A stretch of DNA of 64,000 nt. It comes from Pseudomonas lopnurensis (lineage in GTDB: Bacteria; Pseudomonadota; Gammaproteobacteria; Pseudomonadales; Pseudomonadaceae). This document shows positions 18,404-29,458 of the stretch, piece after piece (position 1 is the stretch's first letter; every line of letters begins with the position of its first letter). The notes beneath the pieces are model-generated. The model worked only from the letters and a program-made list of their open reading frames with translations. It did no database searches and was not told the origin of the DNA. The stretch lies in the NCBI RefSeq assembly GCF_015070855.1, contig NZ_JADDIX010000098.1:315-64314 (forward strand), written 5' to 3'. The translations under genes and the position numbers were made by a program.

Positions 18404-19723
18404 TCAAGGGCTTCGGCTGGGTTCGTCGAGGGGCTGGGCGCGTAACTGCCCCAGCAGTTCCTGGGTGGGGTGCCCGTCGGCCGGCCAGCCCAGGCGCTGC
18501 TGGAAACCCCGGATGGCCCTGCGCGTATTGGCGCCGATGATGCCGTCCGGCATGCCGGCATCGAACCCTTGGGCCAGCAGGCGCTCCTGCAGTTCCAGGC
18601 GCTCGGTGCGGCTCAACGGCTGTTCGCCGCGCGGCCAGCTCCCGGCCACCTGGCCCTTGCCCTGGAAACTCTCCGCCAGCAGCCCGATGGCCAGCGCGTA
18701 GGCCGAGGAATTGTTGTAGCGCAGGATGGCGCGGAAGTTGTCGAGGATCAGGAACGCCGGGCCGCGGTGGCCGGCCGGCAGCAGCAGGCTGGCGCTGGCC
18801 TCGTCCCTGTCGCTGGGCAGGCCGCGCAGGCCGAGGCTGCGCCAGTCGGCCAGCGGCTTGCGTATCTCGTTGTCGGCCAGGGCGTAGTCGAAGCCCGTCG
18901 GCAACTGCACTTCGAAACCCCAGGGCTGGCCCTGTTTCCAGCCGGACGCCTGCAGGTAGTGCGCGGCCGAGGCGAGTGCGTCGGCGGAACTGTTCCAGAT
19001 GTCGCGCCGACCGTCGCCGTCGAAGTCCACCGCATGGGTGTTATAGGTGGTCGGGATGAACTGGGTCTGGCCCATGGCGCCGGCCCAGGAGCCGCGCATC
19101 TGTTCCGGGCGGATGTCGCCGTGCTGCAGGATGTCCAGCGCGGCGAGCAACTGGCTCTTGGCGAACGCGGGACGGCGGCCCTCGTGGGCGAGGGTGGCCA
19201 GCGAGCGGATCACCGACTTGTCGCCCATGATCTGGCCGAAACTGCTTTCCAGTCCCCAGACCGCCACCAGCGCTTCGCGATCGACGCCGTAGCGGGCCTC
19301 GATGCGGTCCAGGGTGGCGGCGTGTTCGTTGAGCAGGCGCCGGCCGGTGCGCACGCGCTGCGCTGAGATGGCCCCTTCCAGATACTTCCAGACCGGCCGG
19401 GTGAACTCCGGCTGGCTGCGATCGGCCTCGATCACGCCGGGGTCGGGAAGAACTCCGGCAAAGGCCCGGTCGAAGGTCGCAGCGGAAATACCGGCCACCA
19501 GCGCTTCGCCGCGAAACTGTTCGCGCCACTGTTCGAAGCTGGGCCGGCTGGGTTCGACAAGTGCGTCGACGACGGCAGTCGCGCTGCGCTGACCCGCGAC
19601 GGATGCGCTGTCGACCAGGTTGGATTGGGCAAGGGGTTCCGCCGCACAAGCGACCATCAGGCTCATCGCCGAGCCGGCAACCAGGATGCGCAGCAGCAGA
19701 ACGGGAACGAAGGTGTGATACAT
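18404..19723 (-). CDS. sltB3: Lytic murein transglycosylase with peptidoglycan-binding domain (SltB3 type)
   Basis: A 439-aa envelope enzyme. The N-terminal hydrophobic segment ends LMVACAAE, a possible lipobox. The catalytic domain (~90-340) carries the catalytic Glu in VWGLESSFGQ, then RGSWAGAMGQTQFIPTTY and a DFDGDGRRDIWN loop. The C-terminal ~60 residues are a PG_binding_1 domain (LQERLLAQGFDAG, GANTRRAIRGFQQR). This architecture matches SltB3 of P. aeruginosa, and the position between the lip and holA clusters is syntenic. Unlike the sltB1 product it has the wall-binding domain. Confidence 0.9.
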   Translation of the reverse strand: MYHTFVPVLLLRILVAGSAMSLMVACAAEPLAQSNLVDSASVAGQRSATAVVDALVEPSRPSFEQWREQFRGEALVAGISAATFDRAFAGVLPDPGVIEADRSQPEFTRPVWKYLEGAISAQRVRTGRRLLNEHAATLDRIEARYGVDREALVAVWGLESSFGQIMGDKSVIRSLATLAHEGRRPAFAKSQLLAALDILQHGDIRPEQMRGSWAGAMGQTQFIPTTYNTHAVDFDGDGRRDIWNSSADALASAAHYLQASGWKQGQPWGFEVQLPTGFDYALADNEIRKPLADWRSLGLRGLPSDRDEASASLLLPAGHRGPAFLILDNFRAILRYNNSSAYALAIGLLAESFQGKGQVAGSWPRGEQPLSRTERLELQERLLAQGFDAGMPDGIIGANTRRAIRGFQQRLGWPADGHPTQELLGQLRAQPLDEPSRSP

Positions 19724-19784
19724 GCACCGGTCTCGGGTTGGTCGTCGGCCGCTGACCTTACCACGCTTTGATTCTCTTGGCTTT

Positions 19785-19943
19785 TTAGGCCGCCAGATGG
19801 ACCGAAGCCTCCCAGTGGGTGGACTGGGAGGCTTCGCGGCGGTAGCTGCCTTTGCCTTTTTTCGGCGTTTCCCGGCGACTGCGAAACAGTGGCTGCGTCA
19901 CCAGGTGCTTGGCCTTGTTCGGCCGTTTTCGACTCTTGCTCAT
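19785..19943 (-). CDS. arfA: Alternative ribosome-rescue factor ArfA
   Basis: A 52-aa protein, MSKSRKRPNK... with the ArfA core LFRSRRETPKKGKGSYRRE near residues 19-37. ArfA binds stalled, non-stop ribosomes and recruits release factor 2 as a back-up to tmRNA. The start at 19943 has GAGGG 10 bp upstream. The family hallmark is present: a strong hairpin inside the 3' third of the coding region, so mRNAs are cut or terminated and the protein is made truncated and stable only when tmRNA is lacking. The gene is short and lysine/arginine rich, so ordinary gene calling easily misses it. Confidence 0.92.
   Translation of the reverse strand: MSKSRKRPNKAKHLVTQPLFRSRRETPKKGKGSYRREASQSTHWEASVHLAA
19804..19835 (-). 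promoter_or_regulatory. Intragenic hairpin in arfA
   Basis: A perfect 12-bp stem (GAAGCCTCCCAG / CTGGGAGGCTTC) with an 8-nt loop lies inside the arfA reading frame, 17 bp before its stop. In E. coli the equivalent hairpin is an RNase III site and terminator that produces non-stop arfA mRNA, making ArfA responsive to tmRNA capacity. Confidence 0.88.
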
Positions 19944-19981
19944 GCGATTACCCTCTGGCTTGCCTGGGATCGGGCGAGGGC

Positions 19982-20009
19982 ATCATAGGCGTTGTGCAAA
20001 AAATGTCCA
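19982..20009 (-). promoter_or_regulatory. Candidate sigma-70 promoter for arfA
   Basis: Read on the minus strand: -35 TGGACA (20009-20004), a 16-bp spacer, then -10 TATGAT (19987-19982), about 40 bp before the arfA start. The spacer is an 18-bp stretch shared with the miaB leader (32010-32027). Confidence 0.55.
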
Positions 20010-20056
20010 GATGTAGAAACGCAAGCTTGAAATGGGCTCTGCGGGGCGATGCTCTT

Positions 20057-20098
20057 AGGCTTCAAGCTTCAAGCTTCAAGCTTCAAGCTTCAAGCTTC
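20057..20098. repeat. Tandem AAGCTTC repeat (family D, copy 2)
   Basis: About five copies of a short unit (CTTCAAG/AGCTTCA) in a row. It is part of the 340-bp gap between arfA and holA, which otherwise contains repeats of families C and E and the arfA promoter. Confidence 0.85.
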
Positions 20099-20107
20099 GG
20101 CAGAACT

Positions 20108-20178
20108 GTAGGGCGGGTGAAACCCGCGCGGACGGTGCCAAAATCAACTCCGAATCGGCGGGTTGCACCCGCCCTACG
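20108..20178. repeat. Palindromic repeat, family E
   Basis: A ~71-bp inverted repeat with outer arms GTAGGGCGGGTG / CACCCGCCCTAC and a second pair AACCCGC / GCGGGTT inside. No gene is present. Only this full copy is seen in the window. Confidence 0.75.
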
Positions 20179-20208
20179 GCCAGGAGGCTGAACGTCAAAC
20201 GGCTCGAG

Positions 20209-20302
20209 TCCGAGCGAAAACCGGCGTTTTTTCGTCCAGCTTTCCGGCCTCCCGCGCTTTCATCGAAGACCGTTGCGGAATAACGCCACAGCGCGATCGC
20301 TC
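20209..20302. repeat. Dispersed repeat, family C copy 1
   Basis: About 94 bp closely related to the right half of copy 2 (25417-25513): shared blocks include GTTTTTTCGTCCAGCTTTCC and CACAGCGCGATCG-like ends. It lies just beyond the 3' end of holA. Confidence 0.8.
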
Positions 20303-20328
20303 TGGAGCCGCAAGCTCGTAGCTCCAAG

Positions 20329-21357
20329 CTAGACTCCGATCCGCCGCCCGCTCAGCTGCAGGCAGATATTGGCCAGGCCGATCCAGGGATCGCCTTCGGC
20401 CTGGCCCTTGATCTGCGCATCGACGCGCTGCGCATCCGTCAGCAGCTGGCTCCAGCGCGCGGCGCTGTGGCGTTGCAGGGCCTTGGAGACCAGTGGGCGA
20501 CGCTTGTCCCAGACTGGCGGGCGGGCCTGGCTGAAGGCGCGCTCCAGCGCAATGCCCTGGTCGTACTGCTGGGCGATGTTGGCCAAGAGGCGCAGCTCGC
20601 GGGCCAGCGCCCAGAGAATCACCGGTGCCTCGACGCCCTCGCCGCGCAGGCCATCGAGCATGTGCAGGGCATGGGCCGCCTGGCCGTGCAAGGCGGCGTC
20701 GATCAGGCCGAAGACGTCATAGCGCGCGCTGTCGGCCACTGCGGCCTGCACGGTATCGGCGGTGACCTGGCCGCCCTCGGCGAGCAGCTTGAGTTTCTCG
20801 ATTTCCTGGGCGGCTGCGAGCAGATTACCTTCGACCCGGGCGGCGATCAGTTCCACCGCTTCCTGGTCGGCGGACAGCCCGGCCTGGGACAGACGCTGGC
20901 GAATCCACTGCGGCAGCTGCGCGGCATCCACCGGCCAGATCTGCAGGAACTGCACGTCCTTGCCATCGATCAGCGCCTTGGCCCATTTGGTCTTCTGCGT
21001 GCTGCCGTCGAGCTTGGGCAGGCTGATCAGCAGCACGGTGTCTTCCGCGGGCCTGGCCAGGTATTCCAGCAGCGCCGCGGCGCCCTTGTCGCCGGGCTTG
21101 CCGTTGGGGATGCGCAGTTCGAGCAGGCGCTTCTCGGCGAACAGGGAAAGGCTGGCACCGGCCTCGATCAGTTGGTTCCAGTCGAAGCCGCTGTCCACGT
21201 TGAACACCTGGCGCTCGCTGAAGCCCTGCGCGCGAGTCGCGCCGCGAATGGCGTCGCAGGCCTCCTGGCAGAGCAGGTGCTCGTCGCCGCACACGACGTA
21301 GACGGGCGCCAGGGTGCCTTGCAGGTGTTTACCGAGCTGGGCGGGAGAAAGCTTCAT
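20329..21357 (-). CDS. holA: DNA polymerase III delta subunit
   Basis: A 342-aa clamp-loader subunit that opens the beta clamp. It begins MKLSPAQLGKHL and continues PVYVVCGDEHLL, the usual start of HolA, with ISLPKLDGSTQKTKW and the C-terminal three-helix collar region (WSQLLTDAQRVDAQIKG). ATG 21357 is chosen because conserved sequence starts there. It is 37 bp downstream of lptE on the same strand, the standard leuS-lptE-holA operon. Confidence 0.96.
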   Translation of the reverse strand: MKLSPAQLGKHLQGTLAPVYVVCGDEHLLCQEACDAIRGATRAQGFSERQVFNVDSGFDWNQLIEAGASLSLFAEKRLLELRIPNGKPGDKGAAALLEYLARPAEDTVLLISLPKLDGSTQKTKWAKALIDGKDVQFLQIWPVDAAQLPQWIRQRLSQAGLSADQEAVELIAARVEGNLLAAAQEIEKLKLLAEGGQVTADTVQAAVADSARYDVFGLIDAALHGQAAHALHMLDGLRGEGVEAPVILWALARELRLLANIAQQYDQGIALERAFSQARPPVWDKRRPLVSKALQRHSAARWSQLLTDAQRVDAQIKGQAEGDPWIGLANICLQLSGRRIGV

Positions 21358-21394
21358 GGAAAGGATGACGGGGGCCTGGCGGCCCCCGTGCGCA

Positions 21395-22000
21395 TCACTG
21401 GATGGGCAGCTGGATGGGCGATTGTTGCGGCTGCGCGTCCTGGGCGCGGCGTGCGGCCTCCAGCGCTTCGGCTTCGGCGCGGGCCCTGGCTTCGGCCTCC
21501 TGTTGCAGGCTGTCGAGCTGGGCCGGGGTGATGCGCTGGATGCGCATGACCAGTTGCTGCAGCATTTCACGACGCATTTCCTGGCGCAGCTGGTCGCCTT
21601 CCTGGGACGAGCCGATCAGGTTGTTGCTGTCGTGCACGTAGACCTTCTGCACTTCGACGCTGTCTTCGAGCAGCAGCAGGTTCTGCGGGCCGCGGAATTC
21701 GTAGTCGAGCACGCTGGTGAGCTCGTATTCGGCGCTGCGGGCCGAACTGGTGTAGCTGGCGGTGCGCCGACGGGTCTGCTCGTTGGCGAGGTTGAGGCTG
21801 TACTTGGCGCCGGGGTGAACGCGCACGTCATTGCTTTCGAGCAGGGCCTCGAGCTGCTGCACCGTCTCGCCGTAGCTGTTGCGCGCCTGCAGGTCGATTT
21901 CCTTGAGGCCGAATTCCACGTCGCCGGTGCCGCGCAGCTGAAAGCCGCAGGCACTCAGCAGCAGGGACAGGCCCAGTACCACCAGATTCCGCTTGATCAT
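21395..22000 (-). CDS. lptE: LPS-assembly lipoprotein LptE
   Basis: A 201-aa outer-membrane lipoprotein with lipobox LLSAC and the diagnostic CGFQLRG right after the lipid cysteine. LptE plugs the LptD barrel that inserts lipopolysaccharide. The C-terminus is unusually rich in Ala, Glu and Gln (helical tail QEAEARARAEAEALEAARR), a pseudomonad extension. leuS lies 42 bp upstream. Confidence 0.95.
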   Translation of the reverse strand: MIKRNLVVLGLSLLLSACGFQLRGTGDVEFGLKEIDLQARNSYGETVQQLEALLESNDVRVHPGAKYSLNLANEQTRRRTASYTSSARSAEYELTSVLDYEFRGPQNLLLLEDSVEVQKVYVHDSNNLIGSSQEGDQLRQEMRREMLQQLVMRIQRITPAQLDSLQQEAEARARAEAEALEAARRAQDAQPQQSPIQLPIQ

Positions 22001-22042
22001 CTTGTTATCCCCTTGCTGTCCCGGCGCATGCGCCGGGCTGGA

Positions 22043-24799
<2,757 letters not shown>

Positions 24800-24913
24800 C
24801 TAGGGAAACCCGATTTGCCGCCGCGCCGGGGCTCCGTCCGTCGTGCCGGGTTCGAGGCGCCCAGGCTGAGCTACGCTTGGTTCAGGGGGCGGGATGAATA
24901 CGAGGTGAGTTTG

Positions 24914-25351
24914 ATGGACAGAGAGCCGCAAGCGGAGGACAGCAATCTCTATGCGCGGGTGCTGCAGCGCTTGAGCCTGGCGCTGCAGGAGGCGGAGCGA
25001 AGCAGCAGCCATGGCGGCGAGTTGGAGGTTCGCGGGCTGACCCCGGCGGAGTTCGAGTTGATCAGGGCCTATCTGCAGCGCGACTCCCAATGGTTGTCGG
25101 GCTGGCACGCGGCGGCCGAGGAACAGGCGCATCTGTCGCGGCAGGCGCTGCGTCCCGGCGTGCGGGGCGCCAGTCGCCCGCGCCACAATGGGCGCAAGCA
25201 CGCGCCGCTGGCATTGAAGCAGGCGCTCAGCTGCGCCCTGTGCGACACCGAGGTGCCCTGGCCCGAAGGGGCGGGACCGGCCAGGTGCCCGGCCTGCGGA
25301 TCGCAATTGCTGCGCGCGCGGCAACGCCTGCATACCTATCCGCGTCACTGA
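24914..25351 (+). CDS. ybeL: Zinc-ribbon protein, DUF1451/YbeL-like
   Basis: A 145-aa soluble protein: an N-terminal helical half (LYARVLQRLSLALQEAE), a basic linker, and a C-terminal zinc ribbon with two Cys pairs (SCALCDTE and ARCPACGS). This layout and the position divergent from leuS match E. coli YbeL. Function is unknown; the ribbon suggests nucleic-acid or protein binding. ATG 24914 has GAGGTGA before it. Confidence 0.85.
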   Translation: MDREPQAEDSNLYARVLQRLSLALQEAERSSSHGGELEVRGLTPAEFELIRAYLQRDSQWLSGWHAAAEEQAHLSRQALRPGVRGASRPRHNGRKHAPLALKQALSCALCDTEVPWPEGAGPARCPACGSQLLRARQRLHTYPRH

Positions 25352-25356
25352 ACCGG

Positions 25357-25513
25357 GGCGATCGCGCTATGCGCGCAAAGAGCCGAAAACAGCGCTGGAA
25401 GGCTGGGGGACAAGCGGTCCGAGTGAAAACGGGCGTTTTTTCGTCCAGCTTTCCAGCCTCCAGCGCTTTTTATCGAATGACCGTTGCACAGTAGCGCCAT
25501 AGCGCGATGGTCA
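25357..25513. repeat. Dispersed palindromic repeat, family C copy 2 (full length)
   Basis: A ~157-bp imperfect palindrome. The outer arms GCGATCGCGCTATGCG and CGCCATAGCGCGAT pair, as do the inner arms AGCGCTGGAAGGCTGG and CCAGCCTCCAGCGCT. The right half matches 20209-20302, and an inner-arm piece recurs at 32073-32098. Size and symmetry suggest a MITE-like element. Confidence 0.75.
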
Positions 25514-25579
25514 CTGAACGAACTCCCGACAAATGCCACCGCTGCCGTTAGAGTTGCGGTTTTGACAGCGGGAGGCGGG

Positions 25580-26353
25580 ATGCCGATTCGTTATTTTTTC
25601 AAGCAATTGCTGCTGCCGCCGGGCGGCCTGTTGCTGCTGTTGCTGCTGGGCTGGTGGCTGCGCCGGCGGGCGCCGCGGTTGGCGGCATTGTGTTTCGTCA
25701 CGGGATTCGGCGGGCTGTGGCTGATGAGCTTGCCGGTCACCGTGGAATGGGCGGCGCGGGCGATCGAAGGCGAGCCGGCGCTGAGCGCGGCGCAATGGCC
25801 GGGCCTGCGCGAGCGAGCAGGCGCCATCGTGGTGCTGGGGGGCGGGCGAGAGCAGGCCGATCCGGCGTGGGGCGGCGATCAGCCGAGCCATGTCGCTCTC
25901 GAACGCTTGCGTTATGCCGCGCGCCTGGCGAAGGCAACCGGCCTGCCGGTCCTCACCAGTGGCGGCCTGCACTACGGCCAGCCGCCGAGCGAGGCGATGC
26001 TCGGCGCCGAGGTGCTGCAGCGGGATTTCGGCGTGCCGACCCGCTGGCTCGAGGAGCGCAGCCGCACCACCTGGGAAAATGCCGTATTCAGCGCCGAGAT
26101 GCTCCGTGGCGCCGGTATCGAGACGGTGGTGCTGGTGACTTCGGCGGCGCACATGCCGCGTTCGCGCTGGTGCTTCGAGCAGAACGGTCTCGAGGTGATC
26201 GCCGCGCCGATGGGCTTCATGGGCGGACACAATGCGCGCCCCCTGGGCGGCTGGCTGCCGGAAGCCAAGGCCTTCTGGCAGAACGGCATGCTGCTCAACG
26301 AAGCCGTCGGGATGCTGGTGTACCCGCTCGTCTATGGTGCGGAAGGCGAGTGA
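25580..26353 (+). CDS. YdcF/ElyC family membrane protein (DUF218)
   Basis: A 257-aa protein with two N-terminal hydrophobic helices (LLLLLLGWWLRRR; LWLMSLPVTVEW) and a DUF218 domain: AGAIVVLGGGREQ, VLTSGGLHYGQPPSEA, ERSRTTWENAVFSAEML and LVTSAAHMPRSRWCF. ElyC-type relatives affect undecaprenyl-phosphate-dependent envelope synthesis; the biochemical activity is unproven. ATG 25580 has GGAGG directly upstream. It stands between two repeat elements. Confidence 0.88.
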   Translation: MPIRYFFKQLLLPPGGLLLLLLLGWWLRRRAPRLAALCFVTGFGGLWLMSLPVTVEWAARAIEGEPALSAAQWPGLRERAGAIVVLGGGREQADPAWGGDQPSHVALERLRYAARLAKATGLPVLTSGGLHYGQPPSEAMLGAEVLQRDFGVPTRWLEERSRTTWENAVFSAEMLRGAGIETVVLVTSAAHMPRSRWCFEQNGLEVIAAPMGFMGGHNARPLGGWLPEAKAFWQNGMLLNEAVGMLVYPLVYGAEGE

Positions 26354-26383
26354 GGGAACGGCGCGCTCGATGCGTGTCCTGGC

Positions 26384-26519
26384 CGTAGGTTGGGTTGAGC
26401 TCCGCGAAGCCCAACGGACGAGGCCACAGGCGACGGATTCGTTGCGTCGTGGGGCCTCTCTGCCGGGCTCGGCCCTGCAATGTTGGGCTTCGCTGCTTCG
26501 CAGCTCAACCCAACCTACG
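26384..26519. repeat. Palindromic repeat, family A copy 2 (supplies lnt stop codon)
   Basis: A 136-bp element bounded by perfect 16-bp arms CGTAGGTTGGGTTGAG / CTCAACCCAACCTACG. The stop codon of lnt (26515-26517 on the minus strand) lies inside the right arm. Confidence 0.88.
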
Positions 26520-28035
26520 CCTTGCGCCTGAGCAGCGCCCAGCCGAGCAGCAGGGTGCAGATCGCGATCAGCGGCCACGAACGCCAGCGCAGGTAGGGCG
26601 TCAGGCCCTGCATCGGCGTGACTTCGCCGTAGAGCACGGCCTGCTCGAACTGCGGGATCTGTTCGGTGATCCGCCCCTGGGGGTCGATCAGCACGGTGAT
26701 GCCGTTGTTGGTGGCGCGGATCATCCAGCGGCCGGCTTCCAGGGCGCGCATCTGCGCCATCTGCAGGTGTTGCAGCGGGCCGATGGAGCGGCCGAACCAG
26801 GCGTCGTTGCTCACCGTCAGCAGCAGGTCGCTCTGCGCCGCCAGCCCGGCGGCGAACTCCGGATAGACCACCTCGTAGCAGATGTAGGGCGCGATCTGCA
26901 GGCCCTTGGCCTGCAGCAGCGGCTGGCCCGGCTCGCCGCGGGCGAAGTCGGACATGGGCAGGTCGAAGAAGGCGATCAGCCCGCGCAGCAGGTCCTGCAG
27001 CGGCACGTATTCGCCGAAGGGCACCAGCTTCTGCTTGAGATAGACCCCGGCGCCGTCTCCGGCCGTGGTCAGGCCGTTGTAGTAACGCAGTTCGCCGTCC
27101 GCGTTCGGCTGGCGCACCGGCACGCCGGTGATCAGCGCCGCATCACGTTGTTCGGCGAAGCCGGCCATCATCGACAGGTAGCCTTCGGCATGTTCCTTGA
27201 GGATCGGCACCGCGGTTTCCGGCCAGACGATCAGTTGCGCCGGGCGGCTGCGGAAAGTCATGTCGCGGTAGAGCAGCAGCTGCATTTCCAGCTTCTTCGG
27301 GTCCCACTTCATGCTCTGCTCGACGTTGCCCTGCACCGCGGCGACGCTCAGCGCTTCGCCCTTGGCGGTGGTCCAGGCATGCCCCTGCAGCGCCAGGCCC
27401 GCGAGCCACGGTGCGATCAGCAGCACGATGCCTGCGACCAGGCGCGGTTTGTCGGCCAGCAGCCGCGGCAGCGCGACCAGCAGCGCGGCGCTGAGGGCGA
27501 TGACGAAGGTCAGCAGCCAGATTCCGCCGATCGGCGCCAGCCCTGCCAGCGGGCCGTCGAGCTGGCTGTAGCCGCTGTAGAGCCAGGGAAAGCCGGTGAG
27601 GATCCAGCCGCGCAGCGCATCGAGCGCCAGCCAGAGCGCGGCGAAGGCCAGGGCATCGCCCAGCGGTGTGTGGCGGTTGCGCAGCAGGCGTGCCCAGAGC
27701 CAGCCGAGCAGGGCGAAGAACAGCGCCAGCCCGGCGACGAAGCCCAGCGTCAGCAGGCCCGCCAGTGCCGGCGAGGCTGCACCGAAGTCGTGGATGCTGA
27801 CGTAGACCCAACTGACGCCGGAGGCGAACAGGCCGAAGCCGTAGCACCAGCCGCGTTGCGCCGCCTGCTTCGGTGTGGCTTCGCCCAGCCCGAGGTAGAG
27901 CAGGGCGATGGACAGCAGCGCCAGCGGCCAGAAGTCGAACGGCGCCAGCGACAGGGTGGTCAGCGCGCCGGCGGCCAGCGCCAGCAGGTTGCCCGGCCAG
28001 CCGGGGCGAAACAGCAACTTCATGCGATCACTCAT
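26515..28035 (-). CDS. lnt: Apolipoprotein N-acyltransferase
   Basis: A 506-aa polytopic inner-membrane enzyme that adds the third acyl chain to lipoproteins. N-terminal helices are followed by a periplasmic nitrilase-like domain with the catalytic triad Glu (VWPETAVPIL), Lys (KQKLVPFGEYVP) and Cys (APYICYEVVYPE). A final hydrophobic helix with a basic tail (LLRRKA) ends the protein. ATG 28035 is used; ATG 28023 (MKLLFRPGWPG) is an equally good start by homology. It is downstream of corC, as in most gammaproteobacteria. Confidence 0.95.
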   Translation of the reverse strand: MSDRMKLLFRPGWPGNLLALAAGALTTLSLAPFDFWPLALLSIALLYLGLGEATPKQAAQRGWCYGFGLFASGVSWVYVSIHDFGAASPALAGLLTLGFVAGLALFFALLGWLWARLLRNRHTPLGDALAFAALWLALDALRGWILTGFPWLYSGYSQLDGPLAGLAPIGGIWLLTFVIALSAALLVALPRLLADKPRLVAGIVLLIAPWLAGLALQGHAWTTAKGEALSVAAVQGNVEQSMKWDPKKLEMQLLLYRDMTFRSRPAQLIVWPETAVPILKEHAEGYLSMMAGFAEQRDAALITGVPVRQPNADGELRYYNGLTTAGDGAGVYLKQKLVPFGEYVPLQDLLRGLIAFFDLPMSDFARGEPGQPLLQAKGLQIAPYICYEVVYPEFAAGLAAQSDLLLTVSNDAWFGRSIGPLQHLQMAQMRALEAGRWMIRATNNGITVLIDPQGRITEQIPQFEQAVLYGEVTPMQGLTPYLRWRSWPLIAICTLLLGWALLRRKA

Positions 28036-28050
28036 GCTAGGAGAGGAGGG

Positions 28051-28082
28051 GCAAGCTTCAAGCCGCAAGCGTCAAGCTGCAA
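28051..28082. repeat. AGCTTCAAGC-type repeat (family D, copy 3)
   Basis: A short degenerate array of the AAGC(T/C)TCAAGC unit between lnt and corC. No other signal is seen in the 92-bp gap. Confidence 0.7.
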
Positions 28083-28127
28083 CTAAAAGCGAAAAGCTCA
28101 CCGAAGCCGCCCAGGCTGATGGGCCGC

Positions 28128-28967
28128 TCAGTCGCCGAGCCGGCTGAAGCGAAGCATGTGCACGCGGCGACTGTCGGCATTGAGCACGCGCACGCGGAAA
28201 CCGTCGATCTCGGTGATTTCGTTGCGCTTGGGCAGGTGGCCGAAGGTGCTCATCACCAGACCGGCGACGGTGTCGAACTCGTCGTCGGGGAAGGCGCTGC
28301 CGAAGTAGTCGTTGAAGCTGTCGATCGGCGTCAGCGCCTTGACCAGGAAGTCGCCGCTGGGCAGCGGACGGATGTAGCTGTCTTCCTCGACGTCGTGCTC
28401 GTCCTCGATGTCGCCGACGATCTGCTCCAGCACGTCCTCGATGGTCACCAGGCCGGCCACGCCGCCGTACTCGTCGATGACGATGGCCATGTGGTTGTGG
28501 TTGGCGCGGAATTCGCGCAGCAGCACGTTGAGACGCTTGGATTCGGGCACGAAGGTGGCCGGGCGCAGCAGGTCCTTGATGTCGAAGTTCTGCTGGTCGT
28601 CCTTGAGGATCAGCGGCAGCAGGTCCTTGGCCAGCAGCACGCCGATCACCTCGTCGAGGCTCTCGCCGATCACCGGGTAGCGCGAGTGCGCGGCCGAGAT
28701 GATCGCCGGGAGGAACTCCTTCGGCGACTGGTCGGCCTTGATGCTCATCACCTGCGAGCGCGGCACCATGATGTCGCGTACCTGCAGGTCGGCGACCTGG
28801 ATGGCGCCTTCGACGATGGCCAGCGCCTCGTTGTCGAGCAGCTTGTTCTGATGGGCTTCGCGCAGGATTTCCAGCAATTCCTGGCGATTTTTCGGCTCAT
28901 GGGCAAAAGCCTGGGTGATTTTTTCCAGCCAGGTCTTCTGCCCGCTGATCGATCGGTCTTCGCTCAT
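28128..28967 (-). CDS. corC: CorC/HlyC family CBS-domain protein
   Basis: A 279-aa soluble protein with two CBS domains ([50 protein letters not shown]) and a C-terminal CorC_HlyC (transporter-associated) domain. It is linked to Mg2+/Co2+ efflux through CorA-type or CNNM-like systems; CBS domains probably bind adenine nucleotides. It overlaps the end of ybeY by 4 bp in a ybeZ-ybeY-corC-lnt cluster. Confidence 0.95.
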   Translation of the reverse strand: MSEDRSISGQKTWLEKITQAFAHEPKNRQELLEILREAHQNKLLDNEALAIVEGAIQVADLQVRDIMVPRSQVMSIKADQSPKEFLPAIISAAHSRYPVIGESLDEVIGVLLAKDLLPLILKDDQQNFDIKDLLRPATFVPESKRLNVLLREFRANHNHMAIVIDEYGGVAGLVTIEDVLEQIVGDIEDEHDVEEDSYIRPLPSGDFLVKALTPIDSFNDYFGSAFPDDEFDTVAGLVMSTFGHLPKRNEITEIDGFRVRVLNADSRRVHMLRFSRLGD

Positions 28968-29458
28968 GTGTTTGACTCGGGAGTCCTTGCGGTGCCCGTT
29001 TCGGGCTGTTCGTCGGTGTAGGGATCGGGATGCCCCAGTTCGGCCAGCAACTGGCGTTCCAGGTCTTCCATTTCCTCGGCCTCGGCATCTTCGATATGGT
29101 CGTAACCGAGCAGATGCAGGCAGCCGTGGATGACCAGGTGCGCCCAGTGCGCCGCCGGCGCCTTGCCCTGTTCGGCCGCCTCGCGTTCGACCACCGGTAC
29201 GCAGATCACCAGGTCGCCGAGCAGGGGGATGTCGAGCAATTCGTCCGGGACATCCGCAGGAAACGACAGCACGTTGGTAGCGTAGTCCTTGTGCCGCCAG
29301 GTGCGATTCAATTCGCGGCCTTCGGCCTCGTCCACCAGGCGGATGGTCAGCTCGGAATCGCCGCTGCGCTGGCGCAGCGCCAGTTCGCACCAGCGCTGGA
29401 AATCCGTTTCGTCAGGGGCGGCGGCGCCGCTGGCACGTTGCAGGTCGAGCTCAATCAC
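28964..29458 (-). CDS. ybeY: Endoribonuclease YbeY
   Basis: A 164-aa zinc-dependent RNase in 16S rRNA 3'-end maturation and 70S quality control. The zinc site is plain: [15 protein letters not shown] supplies three histidines. It starts with GTG at 29458; the N-terminus then reads [10 protein letters not shown] as in homologues. It overlaps ybeZ upstream by 8 bp and corC downstream by 4 bp. Confidence 0.96.
   Translation of the reverse strand: MIELDLQRASGAAAPDETDFQRWCELALRQRSGDSELTIRLVDEAEGRELNRTWRHKDYATNVLSFPADVPDELLDIPLLGDLVICVPVVEREAAEQGKAPAAHWAHLVIHGCLHLLGYDHIEDAEAEEMEDLERQLLAELGHPDPYTDEQPETGTARTPESNT

Noticed and set aside
19722-19988. An 88-codon plus-strand frame across the arfA region
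   Set aside because: It is antisense to arfA, which has specific family motifs and the hairpin.
25561-25567. TTGACA-like -35 upstream of the YdcF-family gene
   Set aside because: It lies only ~15 bp before the ATG, with no room for a -10 element and ribosome site.
26395-28086. A 563-codon plus-strand frame opposite lnt
   Set aside because: Gln/Arg/Ala-rich composition and complete overlap with the intact lnt gene; no ribosome site.
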